This document shows positions 33,110 through 43,577 of a DNA stretch of 64,000 nucleotides, piece after piece (position 1 is the stretch's first letter; the number at the start of each line of letters is the position of its first letter). Source of the DNA: Rhodamnia argentea (taxonomy: Eukaryota > Streptophyta > Magnoliopsida > Myrtales > Myrtaceae); the NCBI RefSeq assembly GCF_020921035.1, contig NC_063150.1, positions 11,222,001 through 11,286,000 on the forward strand. Direction: 5' to 3'. The notes under the pieces were generated by a model. That model saw nothing but the letters and a program-made list of their open reading frames with translations, did no database searches and had not been told where the DNA came from. Made by a program: the position numbers and the translations under genes.

Positions 33110-36064
33110 ATGGAGGATGGGTTGAGTGTAAGTCCCACCCCGCATACAACGGCGATGGCCGCCGAGGTGGCCATCTCACTCGTGATCCGCAATTCGCTAC
33201 ATGTGCTCTCAGAGGGAAAAATCCTCTCCAGCGGATTACGCAACCAGATCAACATGGCTCTTGATGAACTCCAGAATAAATTCATCACCTTGGAGTTACC
33301 GGAATCCGGCACCGACGAATCTGGCCTCCTGGATCTGGCTCGAGGTGCTGTGGACTTGGCCGATAGGTTCCTCCTGGAAGCATCACAACACTTGAAGTCC
33401 CACAAGGGCCGCCTTGCGAAGATTCGAGCATTAGCCCACTTCATGACTCTCTGGATACGCGTACGCGCCACCAAAAGGACGGCCAGCGATTTCATCACCA
33501 GAGTCAAGGAGTTGTCCGAACACCCGTCCCTAATGCAAGTTCTGTCTCGTAATGGTTCATCGAGGAATGCGCATCATGGGAAGGTTCGTTGGAATGGGAA
33601 GGTGGAGTCGGACATTGTGGGCCGTGAACATGAAGAGCGCAGGCTCCTAGATCAGTTGATCGTGAAAGATGGCAATCAGGACGCGTTGAGACTTCGCGTC
33701 ATTTCAGTTGTGGGAGAAGAAGCCATCGGCAAGACAGCTCTCGTGAGAAGCGTGTACAGCAGCCTCAAGATTGATCATAGCTTCCATTGTCGCGTCTGGG
33801 TTCATGTTCCTGAAAGGTTCACCCTGGAAGATCTCTTGGTGAAGATACTGAAGCAAACACCTCAGAAAGAACTGAAGGATATAGAGCACAAGGGAGAAGA
33901 AGAACTCAAAGAGATCCTTCACAAGTCCTTGATGAAATTGAGGTATCTCATCGTGTTTGACAATCTACGTAGGGCCGAGGACATGGACGAGCTTATGATC
34001 CTCCTTGCAGATGCAAGGAGTGGAAGCAGAGTCATCGTTACCACTCGGGTTCCTCAAATTCCATCACGTATAGACCCTTGGGCTTCTCCTCTGGAGCTGC
34101 ACAAATTAGGTGCAAACCAAAGCGAGCGCTTGTTGAGCGAATGGGGCTCCGTTGCCGAAGATCCAGAGCGGCAAGATCCGGAGCTCAAAGCACGGATTCT
34201 GAACAAGTGCAGTGGCTCTCCTCCGAAGATTTTGCTGCTTGGAGGACTTGTGGCGGCGAGCGGTGATTCTTCTCCTGTCAACGTGGATCAGCACACTGAT
34301 AATTCCACGCTCCGCGATATCGTTTGCTTGAGCTACCGGAAATTGCCTTCCCTGCTCAAGCCCTGTTTGCTTTACTTGTGCCTCTTTCCCAAAGATTGCG
34401 AGATCTCCACAAGGAGGCTCTTTCAGCTATGGCTTGCCGAAGGATTGGTCCTACCCTTGGAACATACTACAGCCCGAGGTGATAGAGAGCAATTGCTCGG
34501 ATCCACAGCCATGGAGTGCTTCAATGAATTAGTCGGTCGAAACTTGGTTCACGTGGTGAGGCGTAGGAAGCTCAGTGGATGGCCCACATCGTGCCGCGTG
34601 CCTAGTTTCCTACACGATTTCTTGTACGAGACGGCAACGCGACTGAGACTCCTTCAGATCCATTCCGACATTCACAGCGAGGAATCTAAGGTTGTCAATG
34701 GCTGCTCATCATGGATTGTCAAGTATCAAGATGATAATTATGGCCAAAAATCTCAGCAGGTTGCTGAGACAGAGGATAATCAGCACAGCGGCATCCAACT
34801 CCAACACCTCCGCTCCTACGTATCCTTAAACACGCAGAAGCGGGGGACACGCTCGAGGGACATCGAAGAGTTGATCCGGCAATTGACTGCAAAGGGAGAC
34901 ACTGGTCTGCTCAGGGTGCTCGATCTGGAGGGGGTTTACAAGCCGTTGCTCCCCGACAGACTTGGCAATGTGCTGCCGAACTTGAGGTACTTGGGATTGC
35001 GATGGACGGTCCTCGACTCAATCCCAGAATCGGTCGTGAACATGTCCCGCCTTGAGACGTTGGATCTGAAGCACACTAACGTCAGGAATTTGCCGAGTTG
35101 GATTTGGGAGGTGAAGTCCCTCCAGCACCTGTACATGAACGAGGTATGTTTCGATGAGTCCAGCATTCCTCGTAAACCGTCGTCTACGGGGAAGCACCAG
35201 AGCAATCTCCAAACCTTATGGGGATTGTACATTGGAGCTGCTAAGAGTCCCATGTTCGATGTGCTTAGTAACTTGACTAGGCTCGAGAAATTGGGGCTGA
35301 CGTGCAATTCTCAGGTGGTGGAGAAAGCGACCAAGTGCATTTCGAATCTCACGAGGCTTCGATCCCTCAAGTTGAGATCCAGGGATCTCTTCGGTCAGCC
35401 CTCGGATCTCAACTTGAGTGACATGACTGGACTCGAGTCCGTTTCGCACTTGTGCTTGCTCGGGGGCTTGTCTAGAGCCGGCTTGAGCTGCCTTCCTAGG
35501 AACCTGAAAATCCTTACCTTGTCCATGTCAGGACTAGGCAATGATCTGACGCGGGTCCTAGGAAAGCTCGAGAGCTTGGAAATTCTCAACTTATTCGCAG
35601 ACTCTTATGCTGGGTCGAAATTGTATTGGCCCGCAAATTCATTCCCAAGGCTTCGCGTCCTCAAACTGTGGAAGTTGGAGGGATTGGAAAATGCTTCTGT
35701 AGAAGAAACCGCTCTTCGTTGCCTGGAAGAGCTGGAGATCAAGAAGTGTGGACACCTAACGTCTTTTGATTCATTGTATCACATTGAGTCCCTGAAACAA
35801 ATTAGTTTGATCGAAGTGAAGGAAGAACTGGCAACGAACATCAAACGAGGACTGAACCAAAAACTATTCATCAACGGGAAGCAACTGGTGACTTCTTCTT
35901 CTTCTTCCCGAGAAGTATTCATCAAAGAGAAGCAATTGGTGACCTCCTCCTCTTCTTCTTCTGCGCCGGTAATGTTTCATCGCCTTTATGCGTTCTTTTT
36001 CCGTGCATTTCCTCATTTACATGCTCCGTTTTTTAGCACCTTGATCAAGCTTATCAAGAGGTAA
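33110..36064 (+). CDS. CC-NB-LRR disease resistance protein
   Basis: One long exon of 984 aa, starting at the first in-frame ATG (33110). The N terminus is Rx-type coiled-coil-like with a weak EDVID region (DLARGAVDLADRFL). NB-ARC: VGREHEERRLL (~170), P-loop GEEAIGKT (202-209), kinase-2 YLIVFDNL with Asn285 in place of the usual second Asp, RNBS-B GSRVIVTTR (305-313), GLPL-like CSGSPPKILLLGGL (367-380), RNBS-D CLLYLCLFPKDCEI, and LHD (501-503) at the MHD position. Leucine-rich repeats run from about 600 to 900. A serine-rich tail with a duplicated KQLVTSSSSS motif ends the protein. The family acts as intracellular pathogen sensors that oligomerise with ATP or ADP exchange. An alternative 3' splice is possible (35969-36100). 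Confidence 0.92.
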   Translation: MEDGLSVSPTPHTTAMAAEVAISLVIRNSLHVLSEGKILSSGLRNQINMALDELQNKFITLELPESGTDESGLLDLARGAVDLADRFLLEASQHLKSHKGRLAKIRALAHFMTLWIRVRATKRTASDFITRVKELSEHPSLMQVLSRNGSSRNAHHGKVRWNGKVESDIVGREHEERRLLDQLIVKDGNQDALRLRVISVVGEEAIGKTALVRSVYSSLKIDHSFHCRVWVHVPERFTLEDLLVKILKQTPQKELKDIEHKGEEELKEILHKSLMKLRYLIVFDNLRRAEDMDELMILLADARSGSRVIVTTRVPQIPSRIDPWASPLELHKLGANQSERLLSEWGSVAEDPERQDPELKARILNKCSGSPPKILLLGGLVAASGDSSPVNVDQHTDNSTLRDIVCLSYRKLPSLLKPCLLYLCLFPKDCEISTRRLFQLWLAEGLVLPLEHTTARGDREQLLGSTAMECFNELVGRNLVHVVRRRKLSGWPTSCRVPSFLHDFLYETATRLRLLQIHSDIHSEESKVVNGCSSWIVKYQDDNYGQKSQQVAETEDNQHSGIQLQHLRSYVSLNTQKRGTRSRDIEELIRQLTAKGDTGLLRVLDLEGVYKPLLPDRLGNVLPNLRYLGLRWTVLDSIPESVVNMSRLETLDLKHTNVRNLPSWIWEVKSLQHLYMNEVCFDESSIPRKPSSTGKHQSNLQTLWGLYIGAAKSPMFDVLSNLTRLEKLGLTCNSQVVEKATKCISNLTRLRSLKLRSRDLFGQPSDLNLSDMTGLESVSHLCLLGGLSRAGLSCLPRNLKILTLSMSGLGNDLTRVLGKLESLEILNLFADSYAGSKLYWPANSFPRLRVLKLWKLEGLENASVEETALRCLEELEIKKCGHLTSFDSLYHIESLKQISLIEVKEELATNIKRGLNQKLFINGKQLVTSSSSSREVFIKEKQLVTSSSSSSAPVMFHRLYAFFFRAFPHLHAPFFSTLIKLIKR

Positions 36065-36203
36065 TTTCGCCACATAAATTGTTGCAAATTCGATATTCAG
36101 GTGCCTATACTTTCTTCTTCAACTTCAAATGACAGTAAGTTCTTTTCCTCCTATGCAAAAATGCAGGTGCAGCGACGAGCACAGTGACGAGCAACGGGTG
36201 TGA

Positions 36204-37454
36204 ATCATGTTTTCCGGCCACTGTCATTTTATTTTCTTGATTTTCATCGTGTATTGCAAATTAAATTTGATATTCCAAGTGTTTTCCCCAGGAGACATTG
36301 AAGTTAGATTCTCATCTTGAACTAAATTCTGTCGTAGACATATTCTATGTAATATTTTCATCCAGACAGAGCTATTCAAGTGCATGCTATTTGTGAATTT
36401 GCATTCTACCTGATTCTGTTTCAAATGTTTCCTAAGAACCCGCACTATCGAAAGCAAATAATTTCACAGCTCTTTTGATTTCGACTCATGTCCTGCTTAT
36501 ACAATGTTAGTAAGGAACTTCATAGGTTCGATTTTTGCCTATCTTGGTGCCTTCCTCGTCACAAACACAAATCTAGACCGCCTATCTAGCAAGTTAGGTT
36601 GATGTCACTTTAAGTCACTTCCATGAGCAATTAACACCGCAAAACTTATGAGGCTCAAGACAACACTTCTGGAGTAGAATTTCTGCTCCAAAAGACTTTT
36701 AGAGTAAAAATTCGTTTGGTTACGTAACTCCATTTATCTATTTCTGAAGCATTTTTTTTTTTGTTCTAGAAGTAATTTTGGAACCCTTTGAAGAAATAAA
36801 AAAAATTACTTCTCTCTAAATGTAGAAAAATCAATTTCTGCTTAGCAGCAGAACTAATAAAATCAATATTTGGTTAGAAATTAATTTTTAGAGCAAAAGT
36901 GTTATCATGCGTGCTCTCACATTCCATCAAGAAGCCACAATAGGCAGAAATTATTATCCCGCCATTTTTTTTTTTTTTTTTAAGGAAAACATATACACTC
37001 AATGTAAACATATTTTGACAAAAGCTGTCCTCTCTATTATTGACACAAGGGTTTTGACTTAGTCACTAGACTCACTACTATCAAACTACCGATAAATAAC
37101 GTCATTTGTTCAAATTCCTTTTCTACAATTGTGATGTATATCATATGTAGTCTTTTTTAAATTGCAAGGCTAATAACACAAAAAATTTTAAATTGGTTCC
37201 AAACTGCGTTGGGGCTCCTAGAATCTCCAAGGTAGTATCACTGTCCTAATTTTAACCTCCCTTACTATGCAATTTCGCCGTCAAGTCAAGTACTGCTTTC
37301 CTAAGTTTTGGGGGGACATTCACCACCGAGATGAAAAAACAAACGATAAAGTGGCACCTTCGCCGAAGAGCGAAGGCATCTGTCGCATCAAACCCGGCTG
37401 AAAAGCCACTTTCCAATTCAACAATAAGTTGGCACAGCTGATTTAAGGGTTAAT
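36204..37454. other. gene-free stretch downstream of the NB-LRR gene
   Basis: AT-rich sequence with no gene recognised. It contains a 20-base T run at about 36965 and the phrase AGAAGTAATTTTGG with inverse-like partners around 36700-36900 (TTTCTGCTCCAAAAG versus AGAGCAAAAGTG), which may be a decayed MITE. Confidence 0.4.
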
Positions 37455-37735
37455 TCCATGAAAAACCTTCAAATTGATATATTTACGATAAATTTATTTT
37501 AAATTATTTTTTTATCACAAAAAATCTCAAACTGGTGATATACTTATGACAAAATCTATTCTTTTGATCATAAAAAATCCTAAACTGATATACCTATGAC
37601 AAATTTATCCTAAATAAATTTTTTGATCACAAAAAATTTTAAATTAATACACATGTGATAATTTTTCCCTACATTATATTGAGTTAATACCACAAAAAAT
37701 CTCAAATTGATACACCTATGACAAACAGAGAGGAT
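37455..37735. repeat. tandem array, ~56-63-bp unit, 5 copies
   Basis: Units carry (C/T)A(C/T)AAAAAATC(C/T)(C/T)AAA, TTGATA(T/C)ACCTATGACAAA and TTTATCCTAAAT. A similar single unit occurs near 32155-32220, 37180 and 43830-43930, so this is a dispersed element that has become tandem here. Confidence 0.75.
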
Positions 37736-37789
37736 AAAAATTCCTAAACTTGAGAAAAAAATAAATAACAAAGCATATTACGTAGTAAA

Positions 37790-37925
37790 AAGCACACTCT
37801 CATCCTTCAAGAATAGATATGTCATCTTAAAAAATAGGCGGCAATCACCCGATTTAGTGATGAATACACACCGAGAACTACCACACCATTTGCAACGGCT
37901 TGCAGTACGCATCTAGACCAAGTAC
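37790..37925 (+). repeat. paralogous block (partner at 47355-47495)
   Basis: AAAGCACACTCTCATCCTTC, GGCGGCAATCACCCGAT and GGCTTGCAGT match ACACACTTTCATCACTC, GGCGGTCAATCACCGAAT and GGACTTGCAGT at 47355-47495. The preceding AACAAAGCA phrase also matches. The pair brackets the second DUF4220-PP2 module. Confidence 0.55.
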
Positions 37926-38385
37926 CTGTAAGTAACTCCTAAATTTATACCTATATCTTGTTCGAGAAAGTAAAATCTATGAATCTATACCTAAATCTAA
38001 ATTGGGAGAGAAGAGTGACCTAATAAGGAGAGTTTATGGAGCTATATCACAAACATGTGGTTGTCAATTGGATGAATGACTGAATTGATCTCCATATTCA
38101 TTCAAGATTAGCTGTAGAAATTTATTCATTACTCACAAACTTCCAAAACAGAGTGGGAAAAAGAATGAAAGACAATCCACGCAAAGGAAAAAGATTTGAA
38201 CTCTAACGGAAGATTTCTAAATGTTCGGCACTTGAATTCGCTTGAAATCAAGTAGAAAACTTATAAATGGGAGACAAAGAGGTACAAAGATAGAAAGGGT
38301 GGGGAAAATGAGAGGGAGAGTGATGGGGGTGGGAGAGGTCCCTCTCTCTCCCTTAGGGTTTGGGGCGACGGCTGGAAACAATAAG

Positions 38386-38932
38386 GCTGCGTTTGGTCGT
38401 CCGTATAAAATTTGGGATGGGATATATTTTATCCTATCCCATGTTTGGTAGGTGTCCCAGATAGTATAATGTTGGATATAGAGGGGATATAAACCTGGAT
38501 AAAAAAAATCGAGGGGAGGGGGTAAGATAAGGTCGGATAGGATTTTTCTTGTCCGTCATATAAAAGCTAACTTTTAGAATGATTACAACTTTCTTGTCTC
38601 ATTTGTTTCTATTTTCATTTTATTTATTTATTTTTGCAAAGAGGTTTGAAAATATAATAAAATGTGTATATTTTCAAGTTTTTTTATGTAGGAGAACGTT
38701 ATTTTTATAGTAATAAGATCGGAATATTTCATGAGCATCACGTAGGGGCATATATGATCTTTATATTGATGTACGGTTTCTACCAAATGCGGGATAGGAT
38801 AGGATATGAGAATATCCGACTTTAAATCCATGATTTACCAAACAATGGATAGGATATGGCCAAATCCCTAGATTTCTTATCATATTCTATCCAATCCTAT
38901 CTTGACCGGAAATCCCGATAACCAAACGTAGC
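38386..38932. mobile_element. AT-rich MITE with GTTTGG ends
   Basis: The left end GCTGCGTTTGGTCGT and the right end ATAACCAAACGTAGC form an imperfect inverted repeat. The inner arms carry GGGATGGGATA and TATCCTATCCC against GGGATAGGATAGGATA and CTATCCAATCCTATC. It is about 547 bp with no ORF. No clear target duplication is seen, so the superfamily is open. Confidence 0.6.
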
Positions 38933-39199
38933 TTGAGAGTTGGGGATGGGGAGGGGGAGAGAAAATTTTGGGTAAAAGGGAAATGCTTTTTCTGTGAAAT
39001 TGATGACTTGACTTAGACAAAACACCATAGAACACTCTGGAACTGAAATTAACTGTTTTTTTTTCTTTTGGTCGGACTAAAATTAACTTTAAAAACACAA
39101 AGATGACACTTTTTGGCTAAGAAACTGCCCATGTGGCTATCAACAACTCTAATCTCAAATTTTTACTGTTAATGAATGGTCCGTTAAAAATTAGGTGCC

Positions 39200-39745
39200 A
39201 ACAGAGTCGACCAACCTTGGACTTTTATGCCACTGGTGGCACGGAGTAGCCATTGCTCAAACTCGGGACCCTTATAATAACATAAAAGGGAATACTTCAA
39301 TAAAAAAAACAAAAAAAGAAATGAAAAGAAAAGACAACCATCCTCAACCGCGATTCGTGATTCAGGATCAAGCACATGTGCTTGTTTTTATCGTTGCTTC
39401 CAATTAGGGGCTGCAACTAGAAAAGGCAGTTGAAATATGCAAAACATTAAAAAAGATTTCACTCGTTACTTTTTTAATCGCAATCTACAATGAAGTTAGT
39501 GGGCAAAGCATTAGCGAAAGATTTGTCTATCGTATGGCCTAGGCATTAAAGAGGGCCCTCTTGAGTCCGTGTTGACTTTGTTAAGTATGAGAAAAATACA
39601 GAAACGAAAGATTGTGAAAGGATAGAATCCAACATCTTAAGACTTAAGACATAATTGTACTGTCTCTTTATGGAGCCCGCTTAGCTGTAATCTAACTACC
39701 TTGTCACATGCCTCAATGTCAGTCCTCTTTTTCTCTCCTCCATAA
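39200..39745 (+). promoter_or_regulatory. promoter of DUF4220-B, paralogous to that of copy A
   Basis: AATCTACAATGAAGTTAGTG, GGCAAAGCATTA, GCATTAAAGAGGGCCCTCTT and CCGTGTTGACTT align with the repeated block at 377-1230 of copy A. Only one copy is present here. The TATA box of copy A is replaced by GTAATCTAAC at about 39688-39697. Confidence 0.7.

Positions 39746-39750
<5 letters not shown>

Positions 39751-39807
<57 letters not shown>
39751..39807 (+). repeat. compound (TC)18 and (AC)n in the 5'UTR of DUF4220-B
   Basis: TC run at 39751-39786 followed by an AC run at 39789-39807, aligned with the shorter CT and AC runs of copy A (2298-2320, and about 2360-2370). Confidence 0.9.
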
Positions 39808-39896
39808 ACAGATTGTTGTTCAGCAGAGGACCGATGTTCCTGTGAACCGGTTAAGCAACATCTTCACCATTGGAGTCATGATATTGCCAGTTATCG

Positions 39897-40277
39897 GTAG
39901 GTGAAAGACATTCATTTCATCTCTGCTTCAGTGAACTTTGAGCTTCTTATAGTTTGTTTTGGTTATGGAAGTCCAAGTTTTTCTTGGGTATAGTAGGCTT
40001 GTACTCTGAGCAAAAGCAGATGACTTCAAGAAGCTGAGAATGGAAGGAAAGCGAGAATTTACTGTTGTTCTCAAATGTATCCGCTTAAGAAACCGTGTAA
40101 GTAACTTGTGAGGGAGGCAAATTTTCTAAAGCAGCAAGGAAAGACAAAATAGCCTTACCAGCAGAATATATCTATATAGCTTAATGCGCAATCATTAATG
40201 TTATTCTCGCATCATTCTCATGATATGAGCAATGTAATTCCATCGTTCTTTTTTCTAATACAAGCGTTGCATTTCAG
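39897..40277 (+). other. predicted 5'UTR intron of DUF4220-B
   Basis: Donor TCG|GTAGGT and acceptor CATTTCAG, at the same positions as in copy A. It is 381 nt long and ends 23 nt before the start codon at 40301. Confidence 0.65.
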
Positions 40278-40300
40278 CTGCTCTGAGCAGCGGCGTCGTC

Positions 40301-42523
40301 ATGAAGAAGATGGAGGTGACGCAGGTCTTCTCTCCGCATTTCAAAGACCTGTGGGAAGAATGGGAGCTCCGCGGTGTCGTCTTCGTCAGCCTCACCCTCC
40401 AAATCCTGCTCATTTGTATGGGCAATCGCCGCAAATACATCCACTTTGCCTGGTTCAGGGGGGTCGTTTGGCTGGCCTACCTAATGGCCGATGCGGTCGC
40501 AATCTACGCGCTCGGCATAATCACGAACAAGCTCACGAAGTTGAACAGCCAAAGTGTGGACGCGAAGACCCGGCTGAATGCCTTCTGGGCGCCATTCCTC
40601 TTGTTACATTTAGGAGGCCCCGACACCATAACTGCATATGCCCTAGAAGACAATGAGCTCTGGTTGCGGCACTTGTTGTCACTAGTCACCCAAACTGGAG
40701 TTACATTTTATATCTTCCTGATGGCGTGGACCGAGCTGAATATGTCCACCCTCTCTGCTGTGATGATTTTTGCCGGGCTCGTCAAGTATGGCGAAAGGGT
40801 TTATGTGCTCTGGACTGCCAGCAGTGAGCAGTTCAGGGACTCCATCCCTGACCCTCCTCCTAATTATTCCAAGATATTGGAGCAACAAAAGTTGATGGAG
40901 GCCGAGGGCTACGATGTCATACTGCACGAAGTGATCGAGGTCCGTGATGTGATTTTGGAATACAATGTGGATGGTGCTGCTGATTTTTCCCGTGAAGAGA
41001 AAAGCCTTAATCCGGAGCAACTTTATAAGCGTAAGCAACGAGAATTGCTTGCAGCCAGAGGCTTGGTCAACATATTCCAACGCCTTTTCGCGGATCTCCT
41101 GCTGAGGGAAGAGGATCGCGACACAAGTCGGTCGGTGCTCAAGGATATGAATTTCCTTGCAGCCTTCAATATCATCGAGATTGAATTGGGAATCATGTAC
41201 GATTTGCTCTACACGAAGGCCAAGGCAATCCATACTAGTTGGGGCTTCGCTCGTCGCATAACTGGATTTTTTCTTATCTGCATCGTATTGGTACTCTTCA
41301 TCCTGATCAAGGATCAGCATTACTCAGTAGCTGATCTTTATTTGACCTTTATACTGCTAGCAGTGGCCATATTCCTGGAGATTTATGCTTTGGTTGTTCT
41401 TCTTTTCTCCGATAAGACGGCTCGTTGGTTGATTAAGGAAAAGAAATTTGCGGTCTTGGATTTCATCAATCGGGTGCAACCGCTTACTAAACGGCGCCGA
41501 TGGTCGCGTCACATGGCTCAATTCAGCCTATTGAGCTTTGCGATCAAAGAGAAGCACCTTCCTTGCCATCAAATCCTCGAATTTCTCCACATTGATGAGA
41601 AGGTCGAGAAGCTCTTTTACAAGTATCACGAGAAAGTGACCGACGATCTAAAACAGCATATAATGTCGCATTTGAGAGACCTAAAAGAAGAAACGCAGCC
41701 CCCACAGATCACCAGAGGAAGCCGGGTGCTCAAAAAATTTGAAAAGTTGGATGTTTTCAGATGGAGCATCGAGTTGGAGTTCGACCAAAGCATTCTCATT
41801 TGGCATATTGCCACCGAATTGCTGTGCCACCTGGGAAAAGGAGACAGTTTGACAAACCCTCCTCAGTCCGAAGGCAACATCAATGAGAGCATCAAACCGA
41901 CATCCGAGATCAGCAAGTGCTTATCTCGATACATGTTGTACATCCTTGTCATGTACCCCATGATGCTGCCAACCGGGATCGGACGCATCAAGTTTCGGGA
42001 AACCTATGTCGAGGCCATGAAATTCTTCAACGAGTTCCACAAGCCAGACAAGCCCAATGCAGCTGCTTCCCACAACGACGGAGACAGTCAAGGTTATAGT
42101 AATTACGTGATGAAATGTGCAGCATTCTGCTCGAGTGCTTGGCAACATATCAACAACTTGGTGAAGGGCAAACCCGACTTAACTAGTGCCTACAATGAGC
42201 TGCGGAAGCAGGTGAAAACAAATTTGAATTTGACGGTCGGAAAGGGAGACCGGAGCAAGTACGTGCTATTCCACGGGTGTCGGCTCGCGTCGCAGCTCGA
42301 CGAGATCAAGAATGAGCAGGATAAGTGGACGATAATAAGTGGCGTTTGGGTGGAGATGTTGTGTTATGCAGCGAGTAAGTGCAAAGGGAGTTATCACGCA
42401 CAGCAACTGAGGAGAGGAGGAGAGCTTCAGACTCATGTCTGGCTCATGATGGCTCATTATGGCTTGACTGATCACTTCCAGATTCCACATGCCCCCGCTA
42501 TAGCTGAGCTGATTAGGCAGTAG
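40301..42523 (+). CDS. DUF4220/DUF594 domain membrane protein, copy B
   Basis: Intact single coding exon, 740 aa, closely similar to copy A along its whole length. It has the same hydrophobic segments in the first half, the LGGPDTITAYALEDNE motif near residue 107, and the DUF594 signature RRGGELQTHVWLMMAHYGL near residue 704. It is longer than A mainly in the linker before DUF594 (insertions around residues 465-475 and 520-540). The start at 40301 gives MKKMEVTQ; copy A has GCG at the first of these Met codons and begins at the second. The role of the family is unknown. Its neighbour PP2-C is convergent, repeating the arrangement of copy A. Confidence 0.9.
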   Translation: MKKMEVTQVFSPHFKDLWEEWELRGVVFVSLTLQILLICMGNRRKYIHFAWFRGVVWLAYLMADAVAIYALGIITNKLTKLNSQSVDAKTRLNAFWAPFLLLHLGGPDTITAYALEDNELWLRHLLSLVTQTGVTFYIFLMAWTELNMSTLSAVMIFAGLVKYGERVYVLWTASSEQFRDSIPDPPPNYSKILEQQKLMEAEGYDVILHEVIEVRDVILEYNVDGAADFSREEKSLNPEQLYKRKQRELLAARGLVNIFQRLFADLLLREEDRDTSRSVLKDMNFLAAFNIIEIELGIMYDLLYTKAKAIHTSWGFARRITGFFLICIVLVLFILIKDQHYSVADLYLTFILLAVAIFLEIYALVVLLFSDKTARWLIKEKKFAVLDFINRVQPLTKRRRWSRHMAQFSLLSFAIKEKHLPCHQILEFLHIDEKVEKLFYKYHEKVTDDLKQHIMSHLRDLKEETQPPQITRGSRVLKKFEKLDVFRWSIELEFDQSILIWHIATELLCHLGKGDSLTNPPQSEGNINESIKPTSEISKCLSRYMLYILVMYPMMLPTGIGRIKFRETYVEAMKFFNEFHKPDKPNAAASHNDGDSQGYSNYVMKCAAFCSSAWQHINNLVKGKPDLTSAYNELRKQVKTNLNLTVGKGDRSKYVLFHGCRLASQLDEIKNEQDKWTIISGVWVEMLCYAASKCKGSYHAQQLRRGGELQTHVWLMMAHYGLTDHFQIPHAPAIAELIRQ

Positions 42524-42731
42524 CACAACACTTTAGCATGCTGTTGTTCTGTATCGGAGGTGCCTAATTAAATGGGAGTTCCTTTGTGGAACAGTGACAA
42601 TGTGACTCAATAATGATGACTAAATATTAAGTTGCGTAACTGTTATGAGCGTACTAATGCGCGTAGGAATGTCCAAATAAGACAGAGAGGACAATAGCGC
42701 TTGGTGCAACTCATAATCAGTCAAGAGTACC

Positions 42732-43577
42732 GGAAAAAGTGTCCAAAAAGCCATAAATTTACTGTATTGATATCAATTCACTCCCGAATCTTTTATTAGT
42801 GGCGATTTGATCCCGAACCTTTTGCATATATGTCAATTGATTATATCTAATTAATTTTGATCGGAAATCGTTGATAGAGATGCCGATCTTCCGCATGGCA
42901 CGGCATGTCCGAAAATGTGCAATTATATATGGAAATTATTTGAACACCTCATCTTCTCTAATCGTACTCGTGTCACGTAGGGACGTCTTTGTACAACACT
43001 TTTTTGGCCCTACATGGGGCGACTAAAAGATGTCATCGGAGCCAAGAAACGCTGCCAAAGTTCGTATGATACTAGACCACTTTCGGGGATCCCAGTACGG
43101 TTGTCTTAAGCCAATGGTTAATTTAATGAGTTTTGATAGTTGGAAGACAGGCATGGTCTCATTCAAGGTCGAAGAACTGCTCTCACTGGATGTCTGGATT
43201 TCATCCGCAAGAAAAACTCTAGCGAGCTTTAACTTTAGGACGCAAAGGTGCGAAGATCACCTCTTCCATCAACATATCTGGCAAGAATTCTAGAAAAGAA
43301 TTCTTGCCAGCACGATGCCCTCGCCTGGGGCCAGCAGGGGTTGGTGGGTGATCTCGCTGGCCCTCAATAAAATAAAATAAAAAAGAGGAAAAACAAAAAA
43401 AAATTGGTAAAGATATAAAAGAAAATTATAAAAATATCTACGTCAACGCGAGAGTACCACGTAGGACGACGGGCATCTACCTAAAATTAGTCGGATGGAC
43501 TTAATTACAAAAATGCAAAATAGTTTAGGAATTAGCATCAGTAAAATAAATTTATGACTTTTTTTATGCTTTTTTCC
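42732..43577. mobile_element. family 1 long-TIR element (~846 bp)
   Basis: The left end CGGAAAAAGTGTCCAAAAAG then CCATAAATTTACTGTATTGA mirrors the right end TAAAATAAATTTATGACTTT then TTTATGCTTTTTTCC. A richer central part (about 42960-43330) contains a chance ORF with no known domain. It lies between DUF4220-B and PP2-C. Confidence 0.65.

Noticed and set aside
36135..36166. A second intron in the NB-LRR 3' end (GTAAGT donor, TGCAG acceptor)
   Set aside because: It would be only 32 nt, shorter than plant introns normally are.
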